From: Streptomyces flaveus
GTDB taxonomy: Bacteria > Actinomycetota > Actinomycetes > Streptomycetales > Streptomycetaceae
DNA length: 64,000 bases
Assembly: GCF_014647675.1 (NCBI RefSeq)
Contig: NZ_BMPQ01000015.1
Location: 62,001 to 126,000, forward strand
Reading direction: 5' to 3'
Below the pieces are notes generated by a model. The model saw only the letters and a list, made by a program, of their open reading frames with translations. It did no database searches and was not told the DNA's origin. Position 1 is the first letter of the stretch. Every line of letters begins with the position of its first letter. The position numbers and the translations under genes are program-made. Shown in pieces: positions 16,417 to 25,433 of this stretch.

Positions 16417-17073
16417 ATGACCTCTGTGCCCACGCCGATCCCGTCCCGCACGCAATATGTGCTGGAGGGGATCAAACACCGCATCCTCACTGGGCAGTTG
16501 ACGCCCGGTCAGGCCCTGGTCGAGACGGAGCTGGCCGCGCAGTTCGGGGTGTCCAAGACCCCGGTGCGGGAGGCGCTGAAGACCCTGGCCGGCACGGGGC
16601 TCGTCGTGATGAACCAGTACAAGGGCGTCACGGTGCGCATGGTGGACGCGGACATGGCGCGCGAGGTGTACGACGTGCGGCTGCTCCTCGAGCCGGAGGC
16701 CCTGCGCCGCTCCGTGCAGCGCGGCGCCTCCCTCGACACGGCGCGCGACGCGCTGGAACGCGCGGACGCCGCCACCGACACCGCCCAACGCTCCCTGGCC
16801 AACCGGGAGTTCCATCGCGCCCTGTACGTCCCCTGCGGCAATCCGCTGCTCGGCCGGATGCTCGACGAGGTGCGCGACCAAGCGGCCCTGGTCTCCGCGG
16901 TCGCCTGGGCCGCCAACCCCTCCTGGGAGCGGGAGGCCGGCGAGCACCGGGAGATCCTGCGGCTCGCCCTCGACGGCGACTCGGACGGCGCGGCACGCGC
17001 CCTGCACTCGCACATCGCGTCGTTCGTGCACCGGGCCTTCCCCGAGGCCCAGGGAGAGGGGGAGCAGAAGTGA
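16417..17073 (+). CDS. GntR family regulator, FadR/FCD subfamily
   Basis: A 218-residue regulator with an N-terminal winged helix (VETELAAQFGVSKTPVREAL, about 35-54) and an all-helical FCD effector domain containing FHRAL, EHREIL and HSHI histidines that normally bind metal or ligand. ATG 16417 follows GAGAGG. Its stop overlaps the next start by four bases (GTGA), so it leads an operon with two sugar-acid dehydratase-type enzymes and probably the transporter genes. The effector is likely a sugar acid or its 2-keto-3-deoxy derivative. Palindromic and repeated elements upstream suggest self-control. Confidence 0.88.
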   Translation: MTSVPTPIPSRTQYVLEGIKHRILTGQLTPGQALVETELAAQFGVSKTPVREALKTLAGTGLVVMNQYKGVTVRMVDADMAREVYDVRLLLEPEALRRSVQRGASLDTARDALERADAATDTAQRSLANREFHRALYVPCGNPLLGRMLDEVRDQAALVSAVAWAANPSWEREAGEHREILRLALDGDSDGAARALHSHIASFVHRAFPEAQGEGEQK

Positions 17074-17981
17074 GCAGCGCGACGTTCGAGACGGAGCGGG
17101 CGGCGCTGGCCGATGTGGTGGCGATCCCGGTGACTCCGTTCGCCGAGGACGGCACCGTCGACCAGGACAGCCACCGCGCCCTGCTGCGCCGCCTGACCGA
17201 GGGCGGCGTACGCATCCTCACGCCGAACGGCAACACCGGCGAGTTCTACGCACTGAGCCCCCAAGAGCGTCGCCTGGTCACGGAGTTGACCATCGACGAG
17301 GCGGGCGAGCGGGCCGTCGTCCTGGTCGGGGTCGGGCACGACGTGCCGACCGCCGTCGCCTCCGCGCGGCACGCCCGTGACTGCGGGGCACAGATGGTGA
17401 TGGTCCATCAGCCGGTGCATCCGTACGTCGCGCAGGGCGGCTGGGTCGACTACCACCGGGCGATCGCCGAAGCCGTCCCCGAGCTGGGCGTCGTCCCGTA
17501 CATCCGCAACGCGCAGCTCCTCGGCGCCCGGCTCGCCGAACTGGCCGACGACTGCCCGAACGTCATCGGCGTGAAGTACGCCGTGCCGGACGCGGCCCGC
17601 TTCGCCGCCTTCGCGCGGGACGCGGGGCTGGAGCGCTTCGTCTGGGTGGCGGGGCTCGCCGAGCCGTACGCGCCCTCGTACTTCTCGGCGGGCGCGACCG
17701 GCTTCACCTCGGGGCTTGTGAACGTCGCCCCGTCCGTTTCGCTGAACATGATCGAAGCGCTTCGATCGGGCGACTACGCGGCAGCCATGAAGGTGTGGGA
17801 GCAGATCCGCCGGTTCGAGGAACTGCGCGCGGCCAACGGCTCCGCCAACAACGTGACGGTGGTCAAGGAGGCCCTCGCCTCGCTGGGCCTGTGCCGTCGC
17901 GAGGTCCGGCCGCCGAGCCGCCTGCTGCCCGAGGCCGAACGCGCCGAAGTCGCCGCCATCGCGGCGGGGTGGTCCATATGA
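17070..17981 (+). CDS. DHDPS-family 2-keto-3-deoxy sugar-acid dehydratase or aldolase
   Basis: A 303-residue class I lyase of the dihydrodipicolinate synthase superfamily. The Schiff-base lysine is K169 (GVKYAV), the partner tyrosine Y144 (VVPYIRN), and the substrate loop NGNTGEFYALSPQE (53-66). It overlaps both neighbours by four bases. Partnership with an IlvD/Edd dehydratase is the classic arrangement of the oxidative arabinose pathway, in which this enzyme converts 2-keto-3-deoxypentonate to 2-oxoglutarate semialdehyde. An aldolase splitting the same intermediate to pyruvate and glycolaldehyde is the alternative. True DapA function is unlikely. Confidence 0.83.
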   Translation: MSSATFETERAALADVVAIPVTPFAEDGTVDQDSHRALLRRLTEGGVRILTPNGNTGEFYALSPQERRLVTELTIDEAGERAVVLVGVGHDVPTAVASARHARDCGAQMVMVHQPVHPYVAQGGWVDYHRAIAEAVPELGVVPYIRNAQLLGARLAELADDCPNVIGVKYAVPDAARFAAFARDAGLERFVWVAGLAEPYAPSYFSAGATGFTSGLVNVAPSVSLNMIEALRSGDYAAAMKVWEQIRRFEELRAANGSANNVTVVKEALASLGLCRREVRPPSRLLPEAERAEVAAIAAGWSI

Positions 17982-19750
17982 CCGACAGAAGCCCAGACAG
18001 AAGCCCAGCAGCAGGCCCGGACGAAACCGCCGACGGCGCAAGGGAGTTGCGCAGCCACCAGTGGTACGGGACCGAAGGCCTGCGGTCCTTCAGCCACCGG
18101 GCCCGCACCCGCCAGCTCGGCTACCTCCCCGAGGAGCACCTGGGCAAGCCGGTCATCGCGATCCTCAACACGTGGTCCGACATCAACCCCTGCCACGTTC
18201 ACCTCCGGGACCGCGCACAGGCGGTCAAGCGCGGAGTGTGGCAGGCCGGCGGCTTCCCCCTCGAATTCCCGGTCTCCACCCTCTCCGAGACCTTCCAGAA
18301 GCCGACCCCGATGCTCTACCGCAACATGCTCGCGATGGAGACCGAGGAGCTGCTGCGGTCGTATCCGGTGGACGGTGCAGTGCTGATGGGCGGCTGCGAC
18401 AAGTCCACGCCCGCGCTGCTCATGGGCGCCGCGTCCGTCGATCTGCCGGCCGTCTTCGTGCCCGCCGGGCCGATGCTGCCGGGTCACTGGCGCAACGAGG
18501 TCCTGGGCTCCGGTACCGACATGTGGAAGTACTGGGACGACAAGCGCGCCGGACTCATCGGCGACTGCGAGATGACCGAACTGGAGAGCGGCCTCGCCCG
18601 CTCGCCCGGCCACTGCATGACCATGGGCACGGCGTCGACGCTGACCGCGGCCGCCGAGGCCCTCGGCGTCACCGTGCCGGGCGCGTCCAGCATCCCCGCC
18701 GTCGACTCCGGGCACGACCGGATGGCCGCCGCCAGTGGCCTGAGGATCGTCGAACTCGTCCGCAAGAACCGGAAGTTGTCCGACCTCCTCACCCAGGAGG
18801 CCTTCGACGACGCCGTGACGACCGTCCTGGGGCTCGGTGGCTCCACGAACGCCGTCATCCATCTGATCGCCATGGCAGGGCGGGCCGGCGTACGGCTCAC
18901 GCTGGACGACTTCGACCGGATCGCCCGTACGGTGCCGGTGCTGGCGAACGTACGGCCCGGCGGCCGGACGTACCTGATGGAGGACTTCCACTTCGCGGGC
19001 GGGCTGCCCGGCTTCCTGTCGCGGATCACCGATCTGCTGCACCTGGACCGGCCGACGGTGTCCCACGACAGCATGCGCGAGCAGCTCACATCGGCTCAGG
19101 TGCACAACGACGACGTGATCCGCCCGCGCCACAACCCGGTCGCGGACGAGGGCGGGGTCGCGGTGCTGCGCGGCAACCTCTGCCCCGACGGCGCCGTCAT
19201 CAAGCACATCGCCGCCGAGCCGCACCTGCTCAAGCACACCGGTCCGGCAGTCGTCTTCGACGACTACAAGACCATGCAGCGCACCATCAACGACCCGGAG
19301 TTGGGCATCACCGCCGACAGCGTGCTGGTGCTGCGCAACTCCGGTCCCAAGGGCGGCCCGGGCATGCCCGAGTACGGCATGCTGCCCATCCCCGACCACC
19401 TGCTGAAGCAGGGCGTACGGGACATGGTGCGGATCTCCGACGCCCGGATGAGCGGCACCAGTTACGGCGCGTGTGTGCTGCACGTGGCGCCGGAGTCGTA
19501 CATCGGCGGACCGCTCGCCCTCGTACGGACCGGGGACACCATCACCCTCGACGTCGAAGCGCGAACCCTTCAACTCAACGTGGCCGACGAGGAGTTGGAG
19601 CAACGCAGGGCGGCCTGGACGTCGCCGCCCGAGCGGTACGAGCGCGGCTACGGAGCGCTCTACAACGAACAGATCACCCAGGCCGACACCGGCTGCGACT
19701 TCGCCTTCCTGGCCAAGCCGGGCAAGGTGCCGGACCCGTACGCGGGCTGA
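17978..19750 (+). CDS. IlvD/Edd family sugar-acid dehydratase (L-arabonate dehydratase-like)
   Basis: Iron-sulfur dehydratase that removes water from an aldonate to give a 2-keto-3-deoxy acid. In 590 residues, C72, C140 (in GGCDKSTP) and C213 (GHCMTMGT) have spacings of 68 and 73, the same as I recall for the cluster ligands C59, C127 and C200 of Rhizobium L-arabinonate dehydratase. The lysine next to C140 and the MSGTSYGACVLHVAPE segment (catalytic Ser) also fit the pentonate/hexonate group rather than IlvD itself. ATG 17978 overlaps the preceding stop (ATGA). The substrate is probably a pentonate such as L-arabonate, given the GH43 enzymes nearby. Confidence 0.87.
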   Translation: MTDRSPDRSPAAGPDETADGARELRSHQWYGTEGLRSFSHRARTRQLGYLPEEHLGKPVIAILNTWSDINPCHVHLRDRAQAVKRGVWQAGGFPLEFPVSTLSETFQKPTPMLYRNMLAMETEELLRSYPVDGAVLMGGCDKSTPALLMGAASVDLPAVFVPAGPMLPGHWRNEVLGSGTDMWKYWDDKRAGLIGDCEMTELESGLARSPGHCMTMGTASTLTAAAEALGVTVPGASSIPAVDSGHDRMAAASGLRIVELVRKNRKLSDLLTQEAFDDAVTTVLGLGGSTNAVIHLIAMAGRAGVRLTLDDFDRIARTVPVLANVRPGGRTYLMEDFHFAGGLPGFLSRITDLLHLDRPTVSHDSMREQLTSAQVHNDDVIRPRHNPVADEGGVAVLRGNLCPDGAVIKHIAAEPHLLKHTGPAVVFDDYKTMQRTINDPELGITADSVLVLRNSGPKGGPGMPEYGMLPIPDHLLKQGVRDMVRISDARMSGTSYGACVLHVAPESYIGGPLALVRTGDTITLDVEARTLQLNVADEELEQRRAAWTSPPERYERGYGALYNEQITQADTGCDFAFLAKPGKVPDPYAG

Positions 19751-19764
19751 GCGAACCACACAAG

Positions 19765-19862
19765 CACAGCGCACCAGGCGCACCAGGCGCACCAGCACAG
19801 GGCACCAAGCGCACGAGCACAGCGCACCAAGCGCACAGCACGAGCGAGCGCGCACAGCACCA
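19765..19862 (+). repeat. GCGCACCAR low-complexity repeat
   Basis: The spacer between the dehydratase and the first permease is built of short units such as GCGCACCAG, GCACCAAGC and AGCACAGC repeated many times. No gene is present. It may be slippage-prone and could form structure in the operon message. Confidence 0.6.
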
Positions 19863-19890
19863 CCCGCACCCCCGAGAACGGAGAACAGTC

Positions 19891-20826
19891 ATGGCCCAAG
19901 CCGCAGCCGTGGCGAAAAAGCCCGCGCCACCCCGGCGGCGCCGCGGCTCAGCCACGCCACGCAGGCTCCCGTATCTGCTGATCGCCCCGGCGGGACTGCT
20001 GATGCTGGGCTTCATCGCCTACCCGGTGCTGAGCGTCTTCTACTACAGCCTGCAGGACTACAACCCCACCAAGCCCTGGCGGAACGGCTACGCGGGCTTC
20101 GAGAACTTCGTGTACGCCTTCACCGAGGACCCGCTGTTCTGGGACACGCTGATCTTCAGCGCCAAATGGGTCGTCGTCGAGGTCGGGCTGCAACTGCTGT
20201 TCGGTCTGGCGCTCGCGCTGATCGTCAACCAGACCTTCGTGGGGCGGTCGCTCGGCCGTGCCATGGTGTTCTCGCCGTGGGCCGTCTCCGGGGTGCTCAC
20301 CTCCGCGATCTGGGTGCTGCTCTACAACTCCCAGACAGGCATCACCCGTTATCTCGCCGACATGGGGATCGGGGAGTACGGCACGAGCTGGCTGTCCGAC
20401 ACATCGACCGTCTTCCCGGCGGCGGTGGTCGCCGATCTCTGGCGCGGCGTCCCCTTCTTCGCGATCCTCATCCTCGCCGACCTCCAGTCCGTCTCGAAGG
20501 ACCTGTACGAGGCCGCCGAGGTCGACGGGGCCAGCCGCTTCAAGCAGTTCCTTCACATCACGCTGCCGCACCTGAAGGACGCCATCATCCTGTCCACGCT
20601 GCTGCGCGCGGTGTGGGAGTTCAACAACGTCGACCTGCTCTACACCCTCACCGGCGGCGGACCCGCCGGCGAGACGACGACACTCCCGCTCTACATCGCC
20701 AACACCAGCGTCGACGCACACAACTTCGGCTACGCATCGGCCCTGACCACGGTGGCATTCGTGATCCTGCTCTTCTTCTCGATGGTCTATCTGCGGCTGA
20801 GCAAGTTCGGAGGTGACGACAAGTGA
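19891..20826 (+). CDS. Sugar ABC transporter permease (CUT1, MalF-like)
   Basis: A 311-residue inner-membrane subunit of a carbohydrate importer with six predicted helices, an Arg-rich cytosolic N-terminus and the EAA loop EAAEVDGASRFKQF that docks to the ATPase. ATG 19891 has GGAGA upstream. It overlaps the second permease by four bases. No ATPase gene is nearby; Streptomyces CUT1 importers usually share MsiK encoded elsewhere. The likely binding protein is at 26662. Substrates are probably pectin- or arabinan-derived oligosaccharides. Confidence 0.9.
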   Translation: MAQAAAVAKKPAPPRRRRGSATPRRLPYLLIAPAGLLMLGFIAYPVLSVFYYSLQDYNPTKPWRNGYAGFENFVYAFTEDPLFWDTLIFSAKWVVVEVGLQLLFGLALALIVNQTFVGRSLGRAMVFSPWAVSGVLTSAIWVLLYNSQTGITRYLADMGIGEYGTSWLSDTSTVFPAAVVADLWRGVPFFAILILADLQSVSKDLYEAAEVDGASRFKQFLHITLPHLKDAIILSTLLRAVWEFNNVDLLYTLTGGGPAGETTTLPLYIANTSVDAHNFGYASALTTVAFVILLFFSMVYLRLSKFGGDDK

Positions 20827-21719
20827 GCACCACAGAGGCCACCATGACGGCGCCCGCTCCCAAGGACGAGGCCCCCGCACCGCAGCGCCCGGCCAAGCGT
20901 CGCCGCGCCTGGGACGAAGTCCCGCGCTGGCAGATCTACTTCCCCCTCGGCATCTACCTGGTCTTCACGCTCGTCCCCTTCTACTGGATCCTCCTGTTCG
21001 CCCTGCGCGAGCCCGGCTCGACCTCGCTCGTGCCCTGGCCCATGACCTTCGAGCACTTCGAGAAGGTGTGGACGGAGCGCAGCTTCGGGACCTACTTCGA
21101 GAACAGCGTCTACGTAGGCATCGCCACCCTGGTGATGACCACGCTCGTCGCCCTCGCCGGCGGTTACGCCCTCGCCCGCTTCAACTTCAAGATCAAGCGC
21201 GCCTTCATGCTGGCGCTGCTGTGCTCCCAGTTCGTGCCCGGCGCGCTGCTCCTGGTTCCGCTGTTCCAGATCTTCGCCGAGCTCCAGATGATCAACTCGC
21301 TCGGCAGCGTCATCATCGCCGAGACCGTCTTCCAGCTGCCGCTGTCGATGATCCTGATCAGCGGCTTCATCCGGAACGTCCCGTACTCCCTCGAAGAGGC
21401 CGCCTGGGTCGACGGCTGCACCCGCTTCACCGGCTTCCGGGTCGTCGTCCTGCCGCTGCTGCGGCCCGGGTTGATCGCCGTCGGCTCCTTCGCCTTCGTG
21501 CACTCCTGGAACCACTTCCTGTTCGCCCTGATGTTCCTCAGCAACCAGGACAAGCAGACGATCCCCGTCGGACTCAACAGCCTGATGAGCGCCGACAGCG
21601 TCGACCTGGGCGCACTCGCCGCGGGCGGCATCATCGCGGCCGTGCCAGTCGTGATCGTCTTCGCCTTCATCCAGAAGTGGCTGATCACGGGCTTCAGCGC
21701 CGGGGCGGTGAAGGGATGA
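20823..21719 (+). CDS. Sugar ABC transporter permease (CUT1, MalG-like)
   Basis: Partner permease of 298 residues with six predicted helices and the EAA loop EEAAWVDGCTRFTGF. The start GTG 20823 overlaps the preceding stop, and its own stop overlaps a 40-codon reading frame (ATGA at 21716). It forms a heterodimeric channel with the preceding gene product. The N-terminal 35 residues are Pro/Ala/Lys-rich and cytosolic. Confidence 0.9.
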   Translation: MSTTEATMTAPAPKDEAPAPQRPAKRRRAWDEVPRWQIYFPLGIYLVFTLVPFYWILLFALREPGSTSLVPWPMTFEHFEKVWTERSFGTYFENSVYVGIATLVMTTLVALAGGYALARFNFKIKRAFMLALLCSQFVPGALLLVPLFQIFAELQMINSLGSVIIAETVFQLPLSMILISGFIRNVPYSLEEAAWVDGCTRFTGFRVVVLPLLRPGLIAVGSFAFVHSWNHFLFALMFLSNQDKQTIPVGLNSLMSADSVDLGALAAGGIIAAVPVVIVFAFIQKWLITGFSAGAVKG

Positions 21720-21838
21720 GAGCAGTACGCATCTTGCCGCCGCACACGAGAAGAGGGCACCGCCTCCTCCAAGTCGCCCTCACCTGCGGGCTGTTGGCCA
21801 CCCAGGCGCGCGGCGCGGGAGCGGGGAGGATCCCATGA
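21716..21838 (+). CDS. Possible 40-aa coupled small protein
   Basis: An open frame that starts in an ATGA overlap with the permease stop and ends in an ATGA overlap with the next start. The product is basic, with a hydrophobic stretch LLQVALTCGLLAT. It may be a real small protein, or simply a translation bridge that keeps ribosomes moving to the oxidoreductase gene. Its last codons contain the GGGAGG used by that gene. Confidence 0.35.
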   Translation: MRAVRILPPHTRRGHRLLQVALTCGLLATQARGAGAGRIP

Positions 21839-23010
21839 CCACACCTGCGCCGATGACCACACCCGTACCGATCGTCCTCGCGGGCGCGCGCGGCCACGGA
21901 AGCTGGCATCTGAAGAACATCCGCCGCCTCCAGGACAAGGGCCTCGTACGCCTCGCCGGGATCTGCGAGCTGACGCCGCTCAGCGAGGAGGAGCTGGACT
22001 CCTTCGCCGCCGCGGGTCAACTGCCGGAGCAGTCCGCCGACTTCGGGGCGCTGCTGGACTCCACCGGTGCCGCGATCGCCGTGATCTGCACGCCGATCCA
22101 CACCCATACCGACCTGGCACTGATCGCCGCCGGCAAGGGCGTACACCTGCTGCTTGAGAAGCCGCCCGCGCCGTCGTACGCCGAGTTCCGCCGGATGGCC
22201 GACGGGGTCGCGGCGGCCGGGGTGGTGTGCCAGATCGGGTTCCAGTCGCTCGGCTCGGGCGCCGTGCCCGCGATCCGGGAGCTGGTCGCCGAGGGCGCGA
22301 TCGGCGAGGTGACCGGGATCGGGGCGGCCGGTGCCTGGGCGCGCGCCGAGGAGTACTACCGCCGCGCGCCCTGGGCGGGACGCCGCACGCTGAACGGCGC
22401 CGACGTCGTCGACGGTGCGCTGACCAACCCCCTCGCGCACGCCGTCGCCACCGCCCTCGCGCTCGACGGCGCCACCCGCGCCGAGGACATCACCGCCATC
22501 GAGGCCGAACTGCTGCGCGCCAACGCCATCGAGTCCGACGACACCTCGTGCGTACGCGTCACCACCGCGGTAGGCCGACGGGTCACCGTCGCCGCGACCC
22601 TGTGCGCCGAACGGCCCGACGAGCCGTATGTCCTCGTGCACGGCACCAGCGGCCGGATCACCTTCTGGTACAAGCAGGACCGGGTCCTCCTCCAGCGGTC
22701 CGGGCGTGGCCCCGAGGAGATCGAGTACGGCAGGACCGATCTGCTGGAGAACCTGGTCGAGCACCTCGAAGGCCGGGCCGAGCTGCTGGTCGCGCCCGAG
22801 TCGACGGGCGCGTTCATGCGGGTCGTCGAAGCGATTCGGCAGGCACCGGATCCCGTCGCACTCGCCGAGGACGACTGGTATCTGCTGCCCGAGGAGAACC
22901 GCCGGGTCGTCCGCGGCATCGACGCGCTTGTCAGGGCCGCCGCCGACACCCTCAGTCTCTACTCCGAGCTGGGCGCCTCCTGGGCGCTCCCGAACGAGGT
23001 GAGCACATGA
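21835..23010 (+). CDS. Gfo/Idh/MocA family oxidoreductase
   Basis: A 391-residue NAD(P)-dependent sugar oxidoreductase. The Rossmann fold starts IVLAGARGHGSWHL, and the family signature appears as HLLLEKPPAPS (EKP lysine). The C-terminal alpha/beta domain follows. ATG 21835 has GGGAGG five bases upstream; ATG 21853 is also possible. It overlaps the PmoA-like gene (ATGA), which overlaps the GH43 gene, so the three are translationally linked. It may oxidise or epimerise a sugar or glycoside released by the GH43 enzyme. Confidence 0.87.
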   Translation: MTTPAPMTTPVPIVLAGARGHGSWHLKNIRRLQDKGLVRLAGICELTPLSEEELDSFAAAGQLPEQSADFGALLDSTGAAIAVICTPIHTHTDLALIAAGKGVHLLLEKPPAPSYAEFRRMADGVAAAGVVCQIGFQSLGSGAVPAIRELVAEGAIGEVTGIGAAGAWARAEEYYRRAPWAGRRTLNGADVVDGALTNPLAHAVATALALDGATRAEDITAIEAELLRANAIESDDTSCVRVTTAVGRRVTVAATLCAERPDEPYVLVHGTSGRITFWYKQDRVLLQRSGRGPEEIEYGRTDLLENLVEHLEGRAELLVAPESTGAFMRVVEAIRQAPDPVALAEDDWYLLPEENRRVVRGIDALVRAAADTLSLYSELGASWALPNEVST

Positions 23011-23849
23011 GAGACGACTCCCTGGTCCTGCGTATCGCGGGCCGTCCCGTCGGCCGTTACGTCACCCGGCCCGAACTGCCGCCGAAGCTCTCGCCGCGTC
23101 CGTATCTGCACCCGGTCACCACCCTGGCGGGCACGGCCGTCACCGAGCTGAGCCCGGCCGACCACGTACACCACCTCGGCGTCGGTGTCGCCGTTCCCGA
23201 CGTCGAGGGGCACAACTTCTGGGGCGGACGCACCTTCGTCCGCGACCAGGGCCCCACCGAGCTCGACAACCACGGCGCCCAACGGCACGCGGGATTCCAG
23301 CTGAGTGACCCGGACGGCTTCGTGGAGGAACTGCGCTGGATGGCCGCGGGCGGCGAGCTGCTGCGTGAGCGGCGTACCGTCGCGGCCACCGAACTCACCG
23401 ACACCGCCTGGGCGTTGGACTTCACCTTCTCCCTCACCAACACCACGGACGGGCCCCTGTCGATCGGCAGCCCGGCCACGAACGGACGCCCCGGCGCGGC
23501 ATACGGCGGCTTCTTCTGGCGCGCCCGCAAGGAGGCCGAGGCGCCCGCCGTGTTCACCCACGACACCGAGGGCGAGGACGCGGTGCACGGCAGGCGCGCC
23601 GACTGGCTCGCCCTCGCCGGCGCCACCTGGACCCTGGTGTTCGCCGGCGCCACCGAACAGACCCGCCGCGACCCGTGGTTCGTGCGCACCGCCGAGTACC
23701 CGGGCGTCGGCTCGTCCCTCGCCCACGACGAGCGCCTGCACATCCCGGCAGGCGACACCGTCGTACGCCGGATCGTCACCGTCATCGCCGACGGCCGCCT
23801 CGACCGGGGCGAGACGGCCGCCCTCGTCCGCAAGGCGGTGAGCCCATGA
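23007..23849 (+). CDS. PmoA family protein (DUF6807)
   Basis: A 280-residue cytosolic protein of the DUF6807/PmoA group, named after a methane-operon gene but common in polysaccharide loci of actinobacteria. Motifs include LSPADHVHHLGVGV with paired histidines, GHNFWGGRTF and the later GAAYGGFFWRARKEAE. It overlaps Gfo/Idh and GH43 genes by four bases on each side. The biochemical role is unknown; the position suggests action on the same sugar, perhaps as a mutarotase-like or modifying beta-sandwich enzyme. Confidence 0.83.
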   Translation: MRDDSLVLRIAGRPVGRYVTRPELPPKLSPRPYLHPVTTLAGTAVTELSPADHVHHLGVGVAVPDVEGHNFWGGRTFVRDQGPTELDNHGAQRHAGFQLSDPDGFVEELRWMAAGGELLRERRTVAATELTDTAWALDFTFSLTNTTDGPLSIGSPATNGRPGAAYGGFFWRARKEAEAPAVFTHDTEGEDAVHGRRADWLALAGATWTLVFAGATEQTRRDPWFVRTAEYPGVGSSLAHDERLHIPAGDTVVRRIVTVIADGRLDRGETAALVRKAVSP

Positions 23850-25399
23850 GCAGCCAGAGCGCACCCGCCTTCACCGCCGACCTCGGCGACGGGACCTACC
23901 GCAACCCGGTCCTGAACGCCGACTGGTCCGACCCCGACCTGATCCGTGTCGGCGACGACTACTACATGACCGCCTCCAGCTTCGGCCGCGCCCCCGGCCT
24001 GCCGCTGCTGCACTCCCGCGACCTGGTCAACTGGACGCTCGTCGGACACGCCCTCCAACTCCTCGAACCGGCAAAGGAGTTCAGGACTCCCCGGCACGAC
24101 TGCGGAGTGTGGGCGCCGTCCTTACGGCATCACGACGACCGGTTCTGGATCTTCTGGGGCGACCCCGACCACGGCATCTACCAGATCAACGCCCCCGAGA
24201 TACGCGGCCCCTGGACCCGCCCCCACCTGCTGAAGGAGGGCAAGGGACTCATCGACGCGTGCCCCCTGTGGGACGACGAGACCGGCGACGCATACCTCGT
24301 GCACGCCTGGGCCAAGTCCCGCTCCGGCATCAAGAACCGGCTCACCGGCCATCGCATGCGGCCCGACGCCACCGGGCTGCTCGACGAGGGCAAGGTGATC
24401 GTCGAAGGCGACCGCATCCCCGGCTGGTTCACCCTCGAAGGGCCGAAGCTGTACCGGCACGACGGCTGGTTCTGGATCTTCGCCCCCGCCGGGGGAGTGG
24501 CGACCGGCTGGCAGGGCGCCTTCCGCTCACGCGGCCTCTTCGGGCCGTACGAGGAGCGGATCGTGCTGGAGCAGGGCGACACCGACGTCAACGGCCCCCA
24601 CCAGGGCGGCTGGGTGCGCACCCCCTCCGGTGAGGACTGGTTCGTCCACTTCCAGGAGAAGGGCGCGTACGGGAGGGTCGTCCACCTCCAGCCGATGCGC
24701 TGGGGTGCAGACGGCTGGCCCGTACTGGGTGCCGAGGGCGCCCCCGTCGACGTACACAAGAAGCCCGACCTGCCGCCTCAGCCACCATCCGCGCCGACCA
24801 CCGACGACGACTTCCCCGGCGGACGCTTCGGGCGCCAGTGGCAGTGGACCGCCAACCCGCAGGACGGCTGGGCGACTTGGCACGCGGGCGACGGGCTCCG
24901 GCTGACCTGCGTACGGACGGCGGACGCGCACGATCTGCGCAAGCTGCCGAACGTACTTACGCAGCGCCTGCCCGGGACCCCTGCCACCGTCGAGGTCGAA
25001 CTCGCCCTGTCCGGCGAGGCGCCCGGCGCCCGGGCCGGACTCGCCGTCCTCGGCGACGCGTTCAGCTGGATCGGGCTCCAGCGGGGCGCCGACGGGATGG
25101 TGCATCTCGTGCACCGGTTCGCCGAGTCCGTCGCCGAGAGGGAGCGCGATGCCGCGCATCCGAGGCTCGCCCCCGAGGGACGGGCGCGGCTGCGGATCGA
25201 GATCGGCGAGGGGGCGCGCTGCCGCTTCTTCTGCGACGTGGGGGAGGGGTGGCAGCCCTCCGGGCCGGTCTTCACCGCCACGCCCTGGCGCTGGGTCGGC
25301 GCCCTGCTCGGCCTGTTCGCACTCGCGCCGACCGGCGGGGGACACGCCGGCGCGGCCACCTTCACGCAGTTCCGCATCACCGCACGACCGACTTCCTGA
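23846..25399 (+). CDS. Cytosolic GH43 beta-xylosidase/alpha-L-arabinofuranosidase
   Basis: A five-bladed propeller glycosidase (residues about 18-330) with a C-terminal concanavalin-like sandwich (about 345-510). The catalytic trio is visible: base D29 (WSDPDL), pKa-modulating D137 (LIDACPLWDD) and acid E198 (TLEGPKLY). No signal peptide, so it trims imported oligosaccharides inside the cell. Its start overlaps the PmoA-like gene. The two-domain layout and 517-residue length fit the bifunctional xylosidase/arabinofuranosidase subgroups; arabinose release from pectin side chains is the best guess. Confidence 0.88.
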   Translation: MSSQSAPAFTADLGDGTYRNPVLNADWSDPDLIRVGDDYYMTASSFGRAPGLPLLHSRDLVNWTLVGHALQLLEPAKEFRTPRHDCGVWAPSLRHHDDRFWIFWGDPDHGIYQINAPEIRGPWTRPHLLKEGKGLIDACPLWDDETGDAYLVHAWAKSRSGIKNRLTGHRMRPDATGLLDEGKVIVEGDRIPGWFTLEGPKLYRHDGWFWIFAPAGGVATGWQGAFRSRGLFGPYEERIVLEQGDTDVNGPHQGGWVRTPSGEDWFVHFQEKGAYGRVVHLQPMRWGADGWPVLGAEGAPVDVHKKPDLPPQPPSAPTTDDDFPGGRFGRQWQWTANPQDGWATWHAGDGLRLTCVRTADAHDLRKLPNVLTQRLPGTPATVEVELALSGEAPGARAGLAVLGDAFSWIGLQRGADGMVHLVHRFAESVAERERDAAHPRLAPEGRARLRIEIGEGARCRFFCDVGEGWQPSGPVFTATPWRWVGALLGLFALAPTGGGHAGAATFTQFRITARPTS

Positions 25400-25433
25400 A
25401 CTCACTTCACGTGTACGCCTGTTGGGAGCCGCA

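Noticed and set aside
17774..19855. Long open frame on the minus strand opposite the IlvD/Edd gene
   Set aside because: High-GC shadow: the product is low-complexity and Val/Gly/Arg-rich, and the plus strand encodes an unmistakable dehydratase.
19765..19862. Possible CRISPR or tandem-repeat array
   Set aside because: Units are short and irregular with no unique spacers; simple low-complexity sequence.
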